Of a DNA stretch of 64,000 bases, positions 1 through 9,619 are shown one piece after another. The translations under genes and the position numbers were made by a program. Under the pieces are notes generated by a model. That model saw only the letters and a list, made by a program, of their open reading frames with translations. It was not told where the DNA came from and did no database searches. The DNA lies in contig NZ_PYFP01000001.1 of the NCBI RefSeq assembly GCF_003056055.1, positions 930,001 to 994,000 of the forward strand, in the 5' to 3' direction. Position 1 is the stretch's first letter, and each line of letters opens with the position of its first letter. This DNA is from Glaciimonas sp. PCH181 (GTDB lineage: Bacteria > Pseudomonadota > Gammaproteobacteria > Burkholderiales > Burkholderiaceae_D).

Positions 1-39
1 CGCGTCGAACGTTACAAACCAAAGATCAAAGCAGCCTGA
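1..39 (+). CDS. C-terminal end of an unidentified protein (partial)
   Basis: The first 13 codons stay open from the window edge and end in TGA, giving a basic tail RVERYKPKIKAA. The next gene starts 55 bases downstream on the same strand, so the two could be co-transcribed. Too little is present to name a family, and chance cannot be excluded. Confidence 0.35.
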   Translation, partial: RVERYKPKIKAA

Positions 40-94
40 TCGCAGGCTATACAAACCACGTAATTCATTTACCTCAACCCTGGAAATATGACAC

Positions 95-463
95 ATGACC
101 ACTAAAGAAATTTCGCGTATTAACATCGGCGTGCGCCTCTCAGACGTCTCCATATTCAACAATGTTGCCTATCTGGCCGGACGCGTGCCACGTAACAGCA
201 TCGCCCTTGGCCTTAAGGAACAAACTGCTGAAGTACTTGCTGATATCGAAAGATTGCTGAAAGAAGCCGGATCAGACAAGAGCCAAATTCTGTCCTGTCA
301 GATTTTCCTCAAAGACATCGCACAAATTGCGGAGATGAACGCGGCATGGGATGAATGGATTCCAAAAGGTCACTGCCCATCACGCGCAACAGTGCAGGCA
401 CAACTGGCAAATCCACAATGGGGTGTCGAGATCGTAGTAACTGGCGCCGTACTAACGCAATAA
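95..463 (+). CDS. RidA/YjgF-family protein (enamine/imine deaminase-like)
   Basis: This 122-residue protein has the length and layout of the RidA (YjgF/YER057c/UK114) family. Those proteins are cytosolic trimers that hydrolyse reactive enamine/imine intermediates released by PLP enzymes. The C-terminal stretch CPSRATVQAQLANP carries the family arginine (in SRAT) that contacts the substrate carboxylate, followed by the VEIVVTGAV strand. A GGAAAT sequence about ten bases before the ATG is a plausible ribosome-binding site. A strong terminator follows at once, so it ends its transcription unit. The family is clear; the exact substrate is not, because distant members without deaminase activity are known. 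Confidence 0.88.
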   Translation: MTTKEISRINIGVRLSDVSIFNNVAYLAGRVPRNSIALGLKEQTAEVLADIERLLKEAGSDKSQILSCQIFLKDIAQIAEMNAAWDEWIPKGHCPSRATVQAQLANPQWGVEIVVTGAVLTQ

Positions 464-469
464 CATTGA

Positions 470-504
470 AATGCAAATTGGCGAACGTCAATTTGCATTT
501 TTTT
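470..504 (+). terminator. Rho-independent terminator of the RidA gene
   Basis: A perfect 11-bp stem (AATGCAAATTG at 470-480, CAATTTGCATT at 489-499) with an 8-base loop is followed by a T run. It starts a few bases after the RidA stop codon. Confidence 0.9.
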
Positions 505-518
505 GAATTATGTTTGAG

Positions 519-549
519 ATGACCGTTAAATACATCGCGGTCATTTTTG
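519..549 (+). terminator. Second hairpin with T tail (back-up terminator)
   Basis: ATGACCG (519-525) and CGGTCAT (538-544) form a 7-bp stem followed by TTTTTG. It stands in tandem behind the first terminator and separates the plus-strand RidA unit from the convergent type II secretion operon. Confidence 0.55.
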
Positions 550-605
550 TATTCTATGTACGCAAATTTTCTAATGTGATTACATCGCGCACATTCATGC
601 TCGTA

Positions 606-1097
606 CTATTTACGCACCGGCGACACCTCGGCTAGCCCAGCATTCATCTGTGCATGTTCTGGCAAAATCAAACGCTTGAGAATACCTCCTTCAGACACCA
701 GCACATAAGTCGCATGGACTTCCTTGATGCTGGCTCCCGGCATGATTTCTTTGCCGATTCTGAGTGATTCTGGCGGCTTACCATTAGCACTGATCACTGC
801 AACGCTTTCGGCGGGATTTTTTGCCACGACCACACCCACCAAACGGTAATTACTTGCAGCAACCGCTAGTCCTGCGGGGTCACCGAACAATCCTGACGCC
901 GAGGCAATATCGATCTGCGGCACCTCCGTCTGTGGCATCGGAAGCAAGACACGCGATGCTGGCTTGACTAGCTGCATGATCCAGTAAGTACTGCAAACGC
1001 ACAGTGCGATGCACAAGATCAGACTAAGCAGCCCCGGCAAACGCTTGCTATGTCGCTGCAGTGTGTGACTTACATTTGTTGCCGAATAGCTATTCAT
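606..1097 (-). CDS. gspC: Type II secretion inner-membrane protein GspC (short form)
   Basis: This last gene of the type II secretion operon encodes about 163 residues: a short cytoplasmic N-terminus, one membrane helix (about residues 20-43) and a periplasmic HR domain (SASGLFGDP...YRLVGVV...). GspC links the inner-membrane platform to the secretin GspD. The ATG at 1097 was chosen because AGGGGA lies just upstream; the frame could also begin at a TTG at 1133 beside the gspF stop. Classical GspC is about 270 residues with a PDZ or coiled-coil domain after the HR domain. Here the protein stops soon after it, so this is a short form. Confidence 0.85.
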   Translation of the reverse strand: MNSYSATNVSHTLQRHSKRLPGLLSLILCIALCVCSTYWIMQLVKPASRVLLPMPQTEVPQIDIASASGLFGDPAGLAVAASNYRLVGVVVAKNPAESVAVISANGKPPESLRIGKEIMPGASIKEVHATYVLVSEGGILKRLILPEHAQMNAGLAEVSPVRK

Positions 1098-1133
1098 GCG
1101 GTGTTCCCCTGCGATTGTCATTGCGCTACGCAA

Positions 1134-2354
1134 CTAGCGCACCAACTGATTGATTTCAATAATCGGCATCAGCACCGCCAATACAATCAGCAATACCACC
1201 ACGCCCATTGCCAGAATTAATGCTGGCTCCAGCAACCCAGCGATGGTCATTGCGCGTCGTTCCAGATCTTGCTCCTGCGCATTGGCGGCACGCTCAAGCA
1301 TGGCGGGCAATTCTCCGGTCACTTCGCCAGCGCGAATCATATGAATCAGCATCGGCGGAAAATGTTTGTGCAGCGCCAATGCCCGTGCCAGCCCGACGCC
1401 TTCGCGCACGTTCGCCGCCGCCGTATCAACTTGCTCTCGCAAGGCTAGATTAGAAAGCGTATCGCGGCTGGTTTCCAGTGCTTTCAAGATCGGCACGCCT
1501 GATCCGGTAGTAATCGCCAGCGTACTGGCAAAGCGTGCGGTATTCAGGCTGCGCTCGAATTTTCCGTATATCGGGGCGCTCAACAACCAGGTATGCCAGC
1601 GCATTTTTGTTGCTGGGTTTTTCAATGCGGTACGCCAGCTATAAAATAACGTAATCAACCCGATCAGGACCAGCCAGCCATAATGCCGCACAAAGTCGGA
1701 CGCGCCCAACATCAATACCGTTAATAAGGGCAGTTTCTGCTTGGTATTGGCAAATACCGCCACGATCTGCGGGACGACATACGTCAGCAAAAAAATGACA
1801 ATCACCATTGCCACCACCGTCACGATAGCGGGATAAGTGAATGCCAGTTTGATCTTTTGTACCAAAGCATTGCGTCGTTCGATGTAATCGGCCAGGCGCG
1901 ACAACACGCGCGCTAGTTGACCGATTTGTTCACCCGAAGCGACTAGCGAACGATAAATATCCACAAAATCACGCGGATGACTGGCGAGTGCGCTGGATAG
2001 CGATGCTCCCCCCATGACATCGGACCGAATCGAGGCAATCAAATCGCGTTGATACGTCCGCTCGGCCTGCTCCAGCAAGGCGGTCAGAGCCTGCTCCAGT
2101 GGCAGACTGGCTTCTAACAAACTGGCTAATTGCCGGGTAAACAAGGCGATTTCTATCGTCGATAAATGTTCGCCAAAGCGTCGCCGTTGCAGATTTCCGG
2201 CGGCGTCCATTTGCGCCCCTACTGCCTCGACCGAAATCGGCAATAAGCCTTGCGCACGCAAATCGGTGCGAGCCACTTTAGCGCTGTCGGCATTCAGCAC
2301 ACCTTTGACTGTGCCGCCGACGGCATCCACCGCTTCATAACGAAATGCTGGCAC
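1134..2354 (-). CDS. gspF: Type II secretion platform protein GspF
   Basis: The 406-residue product has the usual length for GspF, the polytopic inner-membrane platform on which the ATPase GspE assembles pseudopili. Two GspF cytoplasmic domains are visible: the first includes FTRQLASLLEASLPLEQAL, the second TARFASTLAITTGSGVPILKAL. Three hydrophobic segments lie near residues 170-195, 220-240 and 375-400. The N-terminus MPAFRYEAVDAVGG is typical of the family. It follows gspE by 33 bases and is followed directly by gspC. Confidence 0.97.
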   Translation of the reverse strand: MPAFRYEAVDAVGGTVKGVLNADSAKVARTDLRAQGLLPISVEAVGAQMDAAGNLQRRRFGEHLSTIEIALFTRQLASLLEASLPLEQALTALLEQAERTYQRDLIASIRSDVMGGASLSSALASHPRDFVDIYRSLVASGEQIGQLARVLSRLADYIERRNALVQKIKLAFTYPAIVTVVAMVIVIFLLTYVVPQIVAVFANTKQKLPLLTVLMLGASDFVRHYGWLVLIGLITLFYSWRTALKNPATKMRWHTWLLSAPIYGKFERSLNTARFASTLAITTGSGVPILKALETSRDTLSNLALREQVDTAAANVREGVGLARALALHKHFPPMLIHMIRAGEVTGELPAMLERAANAQEQDLERRAMTIAGLLEPALILAMGVVVLLIVLAVLMPIIEINQLVR

Positions 2355-2387
2355 GCTAGTTCTCGCTTAGGTTAGACATCGTCTGCA

Positions 2388-3833
2388 TTATTCTTTAGTC
2401 ACCCGCAACAATTCCGCCTGCGTCGTGACGCCGTCCCGCAACCAACGTTCGCCATCGGACCGCATGGTTTGCATGCCATCGCGTTGCGCGATTTGTTGGA
2501 TCTCCGCTTCCGAAGCGCGGTGGTGAATCAGCGACTGAATCTCATCTGTTGCCAGCAACAATTCATAGACCCCGATACGCCCGTGGTAACCGGTATGACC
2601 GCAACGTTCGCAGCCCACCGCATGCCATACTTCACCGTCATGACGACGACAATGCGTGCACAATTTACGCACCAGCCGTTGCGCAACCACACCCAGCAGC
2701 GATGACGACAACAAGAATGGTTCGATCCCCATATCCAGCAATCGCGTCACGGCTGCTGCGGCATCATTGGTATGCAACGTCGCTAATACTAAATGCCCGG
2801 TAAGCGACGCTTGCACCGCGATTTGTGCGGTTTCCAGATCACGGATTTCTCCGATCATAATCACGTCAGGATCTTGCCGCAGCATCGCCCGCAGCGCCTT
2901 GGCAAAGCTCATATCGATGCGCGCATTAACCTGCGTCTGACCGACGCCAGCCAGTTCGTATTCAATCGGATCTTCAACCGTCAGAATATTCGTGTCGCCC
3001 GTGTTTAGCTGCGATAACGCGGCGTACAGCGTCGTCGTCTTACCCGAGCCAGTCGGCCCAGTCACCAGCACAATCCCATGCGGCTGTGCAATCAGCTTTT
3101 CAAACTGCGGCAGCATCTCAGGACTCATGCCAAGATGCTGCAAATTCAGACGTCCGGCGTCCTTATCCAGCAGACGCAGTACCACGCGTTCGCCGTGGCC
3201 AGTCGGCAGCGTCGAGACCCGTACATCGACCGGTTTGCCGCCGATACGCAGCGTGATACGGCCATCCTGCGGCAAGCGCTTTTCGGCGATATCCAGTTGC
3301 GCCATGATTTTGACGCGTGAAATCAGCGACGCATGCACCGCCTTCTTTGGCCGCACGATATCGCGCAGACCGCCATCGATGCGGAAGCGTACTACAGAAA
3401 TTTGTTCAAACGGCTCGATATGAATATCGGAGGCACCATCACGCAAAGCCTGTGTCAACAATACGTTAATCATCCGTATCACTGGCGCATCATCGGATGA
3501 CTCCAGCAAGTCTTCGATTGCGGGCAAATCCTGCATCAGGCGCGCAAAATCCAGATCGGATTCAAATTCATCCACCACCTGCGCCGCATCGCCGCCCGCC
3601 CCTTCATACGCTTTGGCAATCGCCGTTTCCAGTGCGCTGTGCGGCATTGTTTGCAAGCGGATACGGCCGAAACGCCGACTGACCTCAGCAATCGCGCTCG
3701 GTTGCGTTGCCTCGGATATCCACAGCGTAATTGCGGCCGTATTTACACCCTCGTCGCGTTGCGCCAACAACCCAAATTTTCGGGCGAATGCATAGGGCAA
3801 CAAACGGGTGTCCGCCATGGGTAACGTGCTCAT
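2388..3833 (-). CDS. gspE: Type II secretion ATPase GspE
   Basis: This 481-residue cytoplasmic AAA-type ATPase powers pseudopilus assembly. The Walker A loop GPTGSGKTTT lies near residues 259-268. The Asp box and Walker B region follow (LRQDPDVIMIGEIRD), with the His box TGHLVLATLHTN after that. A CxxC...CxxC zinc module (CTHC, CERCG) sits near residues 391-413, as in classical GspE. The N-terminal N1E-like region is shortish. The start codon overlaps the gspD stop by 4 bases (ATGA), which indicates translational coupling. Confidence 0.97.
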   Translation of the reverse strand: MSTLPMADTRLLPYAFARKFGLLAQRDEGVNTAAITLWISEATQPSAIAEVSRRFGRIRLQTMPHSALETAIAKAYEGAGGDAAQVVDEFESDLDFARLMQDLPAIEDLLESSDDAPVIRMINVLLTQALRDGASDIHIEPFEQISVVRFRIDGGLRDIVRPKKAVHASLISRVKIMAQLDIAEKRLPQDGRITLRIGGKPVDVRVSTLPTGHGERVVLRLLDKDAGRLNLQHLGMSPEMLPQFEKLIAQPHGIVLVTGPTGSGKTTTLYAALSQLNTGDTNILTVEDPIEYELAGVGQTQVNARIDMSFAKALRAMLRQDPDVIMIGEIRDLETAQIAVQASLTGHLVLATLHTNDAAAAVTRLLDMGIEPFLLSSSLLGVVAQRLVRKLCTHCRRHDGEVWHAVGCERCGHTGYHGRIGVYELLLATDEIQSLIHHRASEAEIQQIAQRDGMQTMRSDGERWLRDGVTTQAELLRVTKE

Positions 3834-6031
3834 GGTGTGCGGTCCGGCAATGCCGCCGGTGCCAACGTCGGCGGCGTTACTGCTTCCGATAACGGCACTT
3901 TTGGCAAGCCTGATGCTTTAGCAGGCAATTGCATGAACGGGCCCCCATCTTGTAGTGCCGGGACAACCGCGGAGCCAAAATCCTTTAACAGAGACTTTCC
4001 CGGCTCGACGCTCATCTGACCCTGACGCATGTAATCGTAGCGGTCGGCCACGACAGTACCGCTTTGATCTTGATTGCGAATCACCGTCGGTCGCAAAAAG
4101 ATCATCAGATTGGTTTTTGCCCGTGAGCCACTTTGATATTTAAAGAAATTGCCGATAAACGGCAGATCGCCCAATAAAGGCACCTTTTGGACTGAGTTGG
4201 CTTTATTGTCGCCAATCAACCCGCCCAGCACGATAATCTCGCCATCGTTCATCACCACATTGGTATCCAACGAACGTTTATTGGTCGTCAATCCGGCCGG
4301 ATTGGTCAGACTGGTGGGGTCCACGCTAGAAACTTCCTGCGAGATTTCCATACGCACCGTGCCGCCTTCGGAAATATGCGGTTTTACGCGCAAGCCGACG
4401 CCGACATCTTTACGCTCAATCGTCTGAAATGGATTCTGCGCCGCACCGCCGGAATTCGGCACATACGAACCGGTAATAAACGGCACGTTCTGGCCGACGA
4501 TGATTTTGGCTTCTTCATTGTCCAGCGTCAGCAAATTAGGCATCGACAACACGCTGCTGCCGTCTTTTCCATCGAGTGCCGTTGCCAGTGCACCCAGTCC
4601 AATTTTGCCCGCGATTTGGCGGAATATACCTATCGTCAAACCATTGCTGGGCGGCAATGGACTGCCAGAACTAGAACTAAGCGAGATCGCCTGATTCACG
4701 ATATTGTCGCCGCCGGTGCCGAAACTGGTGCCGCCGCCCACCCGATAGTTGCTAGTGGAATTACCGCTGAGCGCCAGCCATTGCACACCAAGCCGCGCCG
4801 TTACCGTATCCGTCACTTCTACGATCAACGCCTCAACATAGACTTGGGCACGACGCGTATCGAGCTGATCGATCACGCCCCGAAGGCTGCGATATACCGG
4901 CTCGCTAGCGGTAATGATCAGCGTATTCGTGGTTTCGTCAGCCTGAATAAAGCCACCGCCGTTGCTATTGGAGGATTGCGCAGATCCGCCTGGCGATGCT
5001 GTCGGCGCAGCACCGCTGGCCGAACTTTGCAACATACTGCCGCTAGCCGCAGCTGGGCTGGATGATGATGAGGCTGAAGAGGATGCAGATGCTGGCGTTG
5101 AGGTCGATGATGTATCGGACGAGACTATCGAGCGTAACGTGTGCGCCAGTTTCACCGCATCGGCATTTTTCAGGTACACCACGTGCACGTTACCGACTTG
5201 CGTCGTCGGCTGATCAAGTTTAGCGATCAGCGCCTTGGCGAGATTAGCGCGACCGCTGGACGGCGCACGGACAATCACGGAATTGGTGCGGGAATCGGCT
5301 AAAACTATAATCCGACCGCTATCGCTCGCCCCTTGCGCCGCCGGGCCGCTATCCATTAATTTTTCAGTCATAACGGCGATATCGCTGGCGACGGCGTAGC
5401 GGATCGGAATCACATCCAGATCGCTGACCGCAGGCACGTCCAGCGCAGCGATCATTTTTCCCAGACGTTGCAAGTTCTCGGCATAGTCGGTAACGACCAG
5501 CGTGTTGTTACCGGGATTAGCGTTAATCGTGTTATTGGGCGAAATCAGCGGTCGCAGCACCGGCAAAATATTTGCTGCGGATTCATAATTCAGCGAAAAA
5601 ATTTGCGTCGCGATCTGATCGCCACGGGCAGAGCGCGCCTGAGTCGACGATAGCTGCAACTTGGCATCGGCTTCCGGCACCACCTTCACAAAGCCGTCGC
5701 CGCTTACCAGCGCATAGCCTTGCAAGCGCAGCGTCGACGCCAGCAACGCCACCGCTTGCGACTTAGTCAGGGGTTTTTCTGATGCCAGATTGATCGTTCC
5801 CTTGACCCGCGGATCGATGATGAAAGTGATATTGGCGTACTGACCAATGGCCTTAATCACAGAATCGACATCGCCCCCCACAAAATTCATCACGGCTTGT
5901 CCATTGGTACTTTCGATGGCACCAGTATTCGCTGCAAATGCAGCTGGTGTTACAGCAATGGCAGCCACACAGATGACAATGGCACCAGTGACGTGCAAAC
6001 TTGCGGTCAACTTCGATAATTTTGTTTTCAT
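3830..6031 (-). CDS. gspD: Type II secretion outer-membrane secretin GspD
   Basis: This 733-residue secretin forms the outer-membrane channel. A signal peptide covers about residues 1-33. It is followed by the N0 domain (VMNFVGGDVDSVIKAIGQY), N1-N3 repeats and the C-terminal secretin core with the VPLLGDLPFIGNFF motif. A Ser/Ala/Gly-rich low-complexity stretch of about 55 residues interrupts the N3 domain, a known position for variable loops. No pilotin gene (gspS) is seen nearby. The gene overlaps both gspN and gspE by 4 bases. Confidence 0.97.
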   Translation of the reverse strand: MKTKLSKLTASLHVTGAIVICVAAIAVTPAAFAANTGAIESTNGQAVMNFVGGDVDSVIKAIGQYANITFIIDPRVKGTINLASEKPLTKSQAVALLASTLRLQGYALVSGDGFVKVVPEADAKLQLSSTQARSARGDQIATQIFSLNYESAANILPVLRPLISPNNTINANPGNNTLVVTDYAENLQRLGKMIAALDVPAVSDLDVIPIRYAVASDIAVMTEKLMDSGPAAQGASDSGRIIVLADSRTNSVIVRAPSSGRANLAKALIAKLDQPTTQVGNVHVVYLKNADAVKLAHTLRSIVSSDTSSTSTPASASSSASSSSSPAAASGSMLQSSASGAAPTASPGGSAQSSNSNGGGFIQADETTNTLIITASEPVYRSLRGVIDQLDTRRAQVYVEALIVEVTDTVTARLGVQWLALSGNSTSNYRVGGGTSFGTGGDNIVNQAISLSSSSGSPLPPSNGLTIGIFRQIAGKIGLGALATALDGKDGSSVLSMPNLLTLDNEEAKIIVGQNVPFITGSYVPNSGGAAQNPFQTIERKDVGVGLRVKPHISEGGTVRMEISQEVSSVDPTSLTNPAGLTTNKRSLDTNVVMNDGEIIVLGGLIGDNKANSVQKVPLLGDLPFIGNFFKYQSGSRAKTNLMIFLRPTVIRNQDQSGTVVADRYDYMRQGQMSVEPGKSLLKDFGSAVVPALQDGGPFMQLPAKASGLPKVPLSEAVTPPTLAPAALPDRTP

Positions 6032-6852
6032 GATTTAAATGCTAATTCGATGACATCTTTGCCGTTAATCCGACTAGGCTGACCAAGAAAGCGTAGCAAT
6101 CCCGCCAACTTCTCTTCCTGACCCTGTGCCGCTTGCGCGGTCCCTGAAAAATCTACATGACCGTTATTCAACATCCCTTTTCCAACCAGCAGCAGCGGAC
6201 CGCTAAGCGTTTCCACGCCTATGGCTGCGTGCTGTCCCTGCCAATCCAGACCAATGCGATAGCTACCCAGAGGCTTGACGGGTGATAACCGCGAAGCCAT
6301 TGCCGTCAACGCCAATGTCATCAATCCATGCAAATCGGCACCCTGTTTTGCCGCCAGCGACAACCGCAATGGCTGCCATGCCAGCACCATCTGGCCGGAT
6401 GGTTGCAAGGTATTCCAGGGCGCGCCCAATGCCGTCAGCTGTTCTGCCGGTAACGCAATGCTACTGGCAGAAATGGTCCATATCCGCCAATCGCCGCTGA
6501 TGCTGACCGGTTGCGATAGCGCCAGCGCATTTTCCAGGCGCAGATCCGTTCGTCCGACTAACATCAACGGTGACAATGTCCACACAATGCGCCCCGGTAA
6601 CAACGGCGTAAAAGTGTCTTTTCCATCGGTTTTTGGACCTGCCGCGCCAATAAAAGCAGACCCATGCCACAGCGTGCCTTGCGCATCGCCCAACACAATG
6701 CGCCCAGCGGTCTGCGTTTCCAGCACCGACGCCAGCCACGCAGCAGGCAGAAATACCGTCAGCGTGATCAGCACACTCAACAACACAGCGCCACTCCACA
6801 AAAATGGATGGTTTTTTCCTTTATCTTTATCTACGCGATTGATACTAGTCAT
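6028..6852 (-). CDS. gspN: Type II secretion protein GspN
   Basis: The 274-residue product has one N-terminal membrane helix (about residues 18-42) and a periplasmic beta-rich domain, as in GspN (PulN-like). The gene is present in only some type II systems and its role is poorly defined. Its place between gspM and gspD and its overlaps with both support the call: 8 bases with gspM and an ATGA overlap with gspD. Sequence signatures are weak, so position carries much of the weight. Confidence 0.85.
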   Translation of the reverse strand: MTSINRVDKDKGKNHPFLWSGAVLLSVLITLTVFLPAAWLASVLETQTAGRIVLGDAQGTLWHGSAFIGAAGPKTDGKDTFTPLLPGRIVWTLSPLMLVGRTDLRLENALALSQPVSISGDWRIWTISASSIALPAEQLTALGAPWNTLQPSGQMVLAWQPLRLSLAAKQGADLHGLMTLALTAMASRLSPVKPLGSYRIGLDWQGQHAAIGVETLSGPLLLVGKGMLNNGHVDFSGTAQAAQGQEEKLAGLLRFLGQPSRINGKDVIELAFKS

Positions 6853-7354
6853 GCTGTTGCTGCCGCAGCGTTACGCTGGCATTCACCGTGCCCGCTTGCG
6901 CATTCACGGTGGCATCGATCACCTGCCATTGCGAGGTTTTCTGCGCATCGTCAAGCCAATCCAGCAAACCTGAAAAAGCCACATCGGACAGTTGCACCTT
7001 AGCAATATCACCGCTCATAACAATACTTTTTGCCAGCAATCCCTTGCGCTGCAACGCGGCTTCGATAGCCTCTTTGCTGATCGGGGCTGATGGCTGGGCT
7101 GCATGGCCTGCTAAGGTCCCCGCCTTAGTCAGCAACGATTGCAGTTGTGCCGATTGCTGGTGCAAAACAGGAAGACTCTTCTGCAAACGCAGTCGTCCGC
7201 TAAGTGCAGGATCAATCAATACCAGATACAGCAATGCCAACAAAACCACTGCAAAGCCGCATCCCAGCACAGTGCGTTCGCGTGGCTGGCGCTGCTGCCA
7301 GAAATCTTGGAATAACTGGGCGAGTCGCATCGGTAACGCATGTATGGTTGTCAT
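6845..7354 (-). CDS. gspM: Type II secretion protein GspM
   Basis: This 169-residue bitopic inner-membrane protein has a short cytoplasmic N-terminus, a membrane helix near residues 27-48 (CGFAVVLLALLYLVLIDPAL), a coiled-coil segment and a periplasmic ferredoxin-like domain. GspM partners GspL in the inner-membrane platform. The PRERTVLGCG lead-in to the helix is typical of GspM. It overlaps gspL by 4 bases. Confidence 0.92.
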   Translation of the reverse strand: MTTIHALPMRLAQLFQDFWQQRQPRERTVLGCGFAVVLLALLYLVLIDPALSGRLRLQKSLPVLHQQSAQLQSLLTKAGTLAGHAAQPSAPISKEAIEAALQRKGLLAKSIVMSGDIAKVQLSDVAFSGLLDWLDDAQKTSQWQVIDATVNAQAGTVNASVTLRQQQHD

Positions 7355-8616
7355 TTAATTTGTCCGATTTTCCATACTGCTGCTTCCGTCGACACCAGCG
7401 ATAACTGTGCAGCTTCCAGCGCTGCTTTGATTTGAGAACGATAAGCGTCAGCATCCGCAGCATTTTTGAACCGTACAAAAAGCTGATGATCGTGATATTC
7501 CACGCCCGCGATAGCCTCTTTTGCGCTTGTTTTAGACGCAGGCAAGCTAGCCCATGCATCACCAAAGCGCGCCACCAGCGGAATAAAATCATCGGCATCC
7601 AGCTGCCCGCCCTGCCGCTCGGCCAGCGTAATCTTTTGCCGGGCCTGCGCAATCGGATCGATAATCACGGTCTCATTCGGATAGGCAGCGCGGTAGCTAT
7701 TGGTCATGCCGGTCCTCAGCGCATTCGCCTCGCGCCGTAAATTCCACCAATCGAGATTAAGGCTTACGATATTCACCAGCAGCAAGGCGATTACCAGACC
7801 CAATGGCCAACGCCAATTGCGCCACTGGACATTGTTAGTGCGCAAATTCAGCCCGGCCATTAAATCCATTACGCCGTTATTGCGTTCACCCTGGATTGCG
7901 CCAATCCAGTGCGCCCAATCATCAACCAACACCGTTATATCGTCGCTGGCGCAAGCGCTATAGGCGGTATAACTGGCAGCAGGCACATACAGCGTCATCG
8001 GCTGCTGCGGGACGACACCCCGCAATCCAGTAATGATGTCTTGTGGCAAGGACTGCTCCGACGCAGCCAACCAGCCGATACCTGCATGCGTAGATAGACG
8101 TAAGGCGATGTCAGTTTCCAGACCATATTCAGTCATCACGGCGACAGCACCATCCTCACGCCAAGGCACGCAAAGTTGCGCAGGCAAGGCTTGCAAATGA
8201 CGTGCACCCAGCGCCGTAAATGTCTGCTCCAACAACGTCAGCCAGTCGCGCTGGACCACAGCAATCTGTCGCAACTTATCGCCTGTCAGATGCTTCCCAT
8301 TGTCGATGACCATCACGCAATCGGCTGGCGCGACGAGCAGATGATCTTCCACCAGATGCGGTAACGCGGCCTTTAAGCGGCTGGCAGATAACGGCGGCGC
8401 GGGCATGCGCAGCAGCGTCACATCAGCGGCGGCCAGCAGCAGCACTGCCCGCTCGGCTTCCGCGATCAGAGAACTCAGCGCAGCGATCGGTTCGCAACCT
8501 TGCTGCACAATCTGGCCAGCGTCAGAAACCAACGCAAACAGGCATGGTGGCATGGCGACCTCGGCGGCGCTGTCGCACATCGCACGCGAAGGAAGTCGGA
8601 TAAATAAAGTACTCAA
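7351..8616 (-). CDS. gspL: Type II secretion protein GspL
   Basis: The 421-residue GspL has a large actin-like cytoplasmic domain (about residues 1-270) that recruits GspE. A single membrane helix follows (WPLGLVIALLLVNIVSLNLD, about residues 270-290), then a periplasmic ferredoxin-like domain. Signature strands such as LPHLVEDHLL are seen in the cytoplasmic domain. It sits between gspK and gspM, as in other Gsp operons. Confidence 0.94.
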   Translation of the reverse strand: MSTLFIRLPSRAMCDSAAEVAMPPCLFALVSDAGQIVQQGCEPIAALSSLIAEAERAVLLLAAADVTLLRMPAPPLSASRLKAALPHLVEDHLLVAPADCVMVIDNGKHLTGDKLRQIAVVQRDWLTLLEQTFTALGARHLQALPAQLCVPWREDGAVAVMTEYGLETDIALRLSTHAGIGWLAASEQSLPQDIITGLRGVVPQQPMTLYVPAASYTAYSACASDDITVLVDDWAHWIGAIQGERNNGVMDLMAGLNLRTNNVQWRNWRWPLGLVIALLLVNIVSLNLDWWNLRREANALRTGMTNSYRAAYPNETVIIDPIAQARQKITLAERQGGQLDADDFIPLVARFGDAWASLPASKTSAKEAIAGVEYHDHQLFVRFKNAADADAYRSQIKAALEAAQLSLVSTEAAVWKIGQIK

Positions 8617-8632
8617 AAAATCTCACTCATTT

Positions 8633-9619
8633 CTAGTGTTCTTTAGTCCAGAGCACGCTGGTGTGATTGAATTCACGTTTAATTAATGACACGGTATCGC
8701 TGGTCGCACGGCCCATGCGGACGTTGCCATAGACCAAAAAAAAACTACTGGAAAATCCGACCGGCTCAGGATTGCTGGTCGCAGAAATCGCGGTGTTGCC
8801 GGGCAAACGGGTCGAAAAATCCGCACCATCGCGAAAGTAAGCTGCCGTACGACTGGCAATCAGCGATGCTGCATCTGATGGCGACAAGCCTTCAAAACTA
8901 GCGTTCAATACCGCTGCCGACGTGGTATTCAGATTGATAGGCGTCATTATTGGTAGCACCACAACAAAGTCTTGCAAGCTGCGGAGAATCGCCGGACTGA
9001 TGCCAGGCAACGCCAGCAAATCCTCGGTATGCAGCAGGGGCAATGCAACATTGGTATCCGTTGAAGCAGCTTGATTTTGGGGCGCTTTTGAAACTTGTGT
9101 GGCCGCCACGGCTGCGGCCACGGTATCGCCCAAGTCTGGCGACAAATGCAAGTTGATTAGCAGCCGCTTAAAGGTCGCCAGTTCAATCGGGTTGACTGCG
9201 CCATTGCTACTCAGATTGGTCAAGTTGTAGCGCGACTGCGCATCGACGATACGGCCCGACAGAATAACTTCGTTGTCGTTTGCACTGCCGCCGCTGGCCT
9301 GAGCCCCATCCACGTAGCTATCGAGACGCGTCTCCGCCAATGGTAAAGACCAGGATTGACCCAGATAATCGACATTTGACCCACTAGCGGAGACCCGCAA
9401 TATCGTCGCTGCCCAATCAAGTGCGCCGCGCAAAATCCAGTCTTTCTGTAATTGCAGTCGTTGATTTTCAATCGACCGTACTTGCACCTGCTGCTGCCAG
9501 AACAAGCTAGATACCAGCGTGACCGCCAGCGCGGTTAATAGCAACGCAGTCACAATCGCCACGCCGTGCTGGCGGGATAATTGCCGTGCGGAAAATTGAC
9601 TGGGCAGCAACTTGGTCAC
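8633..9619 (-). CDS. gspK: Type II secretion minor pseudopilin GspK
   Basis: GspK is the large tip pseudopilin. The start is taken as GTG at 9619, which overlaps the gspJ stop as GTGA and yields about 328 residues; an earlier in-frame start would add 26 implausible residues. A type III prepilin-like signal ends at RQHG and is followed by the hydrophobic VAIVTALLLTALAVTLVSS. It lacks the Glu5 found in the other pseudopilins, as GspK proteins do. Two alpha-domain repeats with LNLNTTSAAVL-type helix-hairpin motifs follow. Confidence 0.93.
   Translation of the reverse strand: MTKLLPSQFSARQLSRQHGVAIVTALLLTALAVTLVSSLFWQQQVQVRSIENQRLQLQKDWILRGALDWAATILRVSASGSNVDYLGQSWSLPLAETRLDSYVDGAQASGGSANDNEVILSGRIVDAQSRYNLTNLSSNGAVNPIELATFKRLLINLHLSPDLGDTVAAAVAATQVSKAPQNQAASTDTNVALPLLHTEDLLALPGISPAILRSLQDFVVVLPIMTPINLNTTSAAVLNASFEGLSPSDAASLIASRTAAYFRDGADFSTRLPGNTAISATSNPEPVGFSSSFFLVYGNVRMGRATSDTVSLIKREFNHTSVLWTKEH

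Noticed and set aside
4376..5065. Plus-strand open frame of 229 codons inside gspD
   Set aside because: It mirrors the secretin gene and has no credible start or motif.
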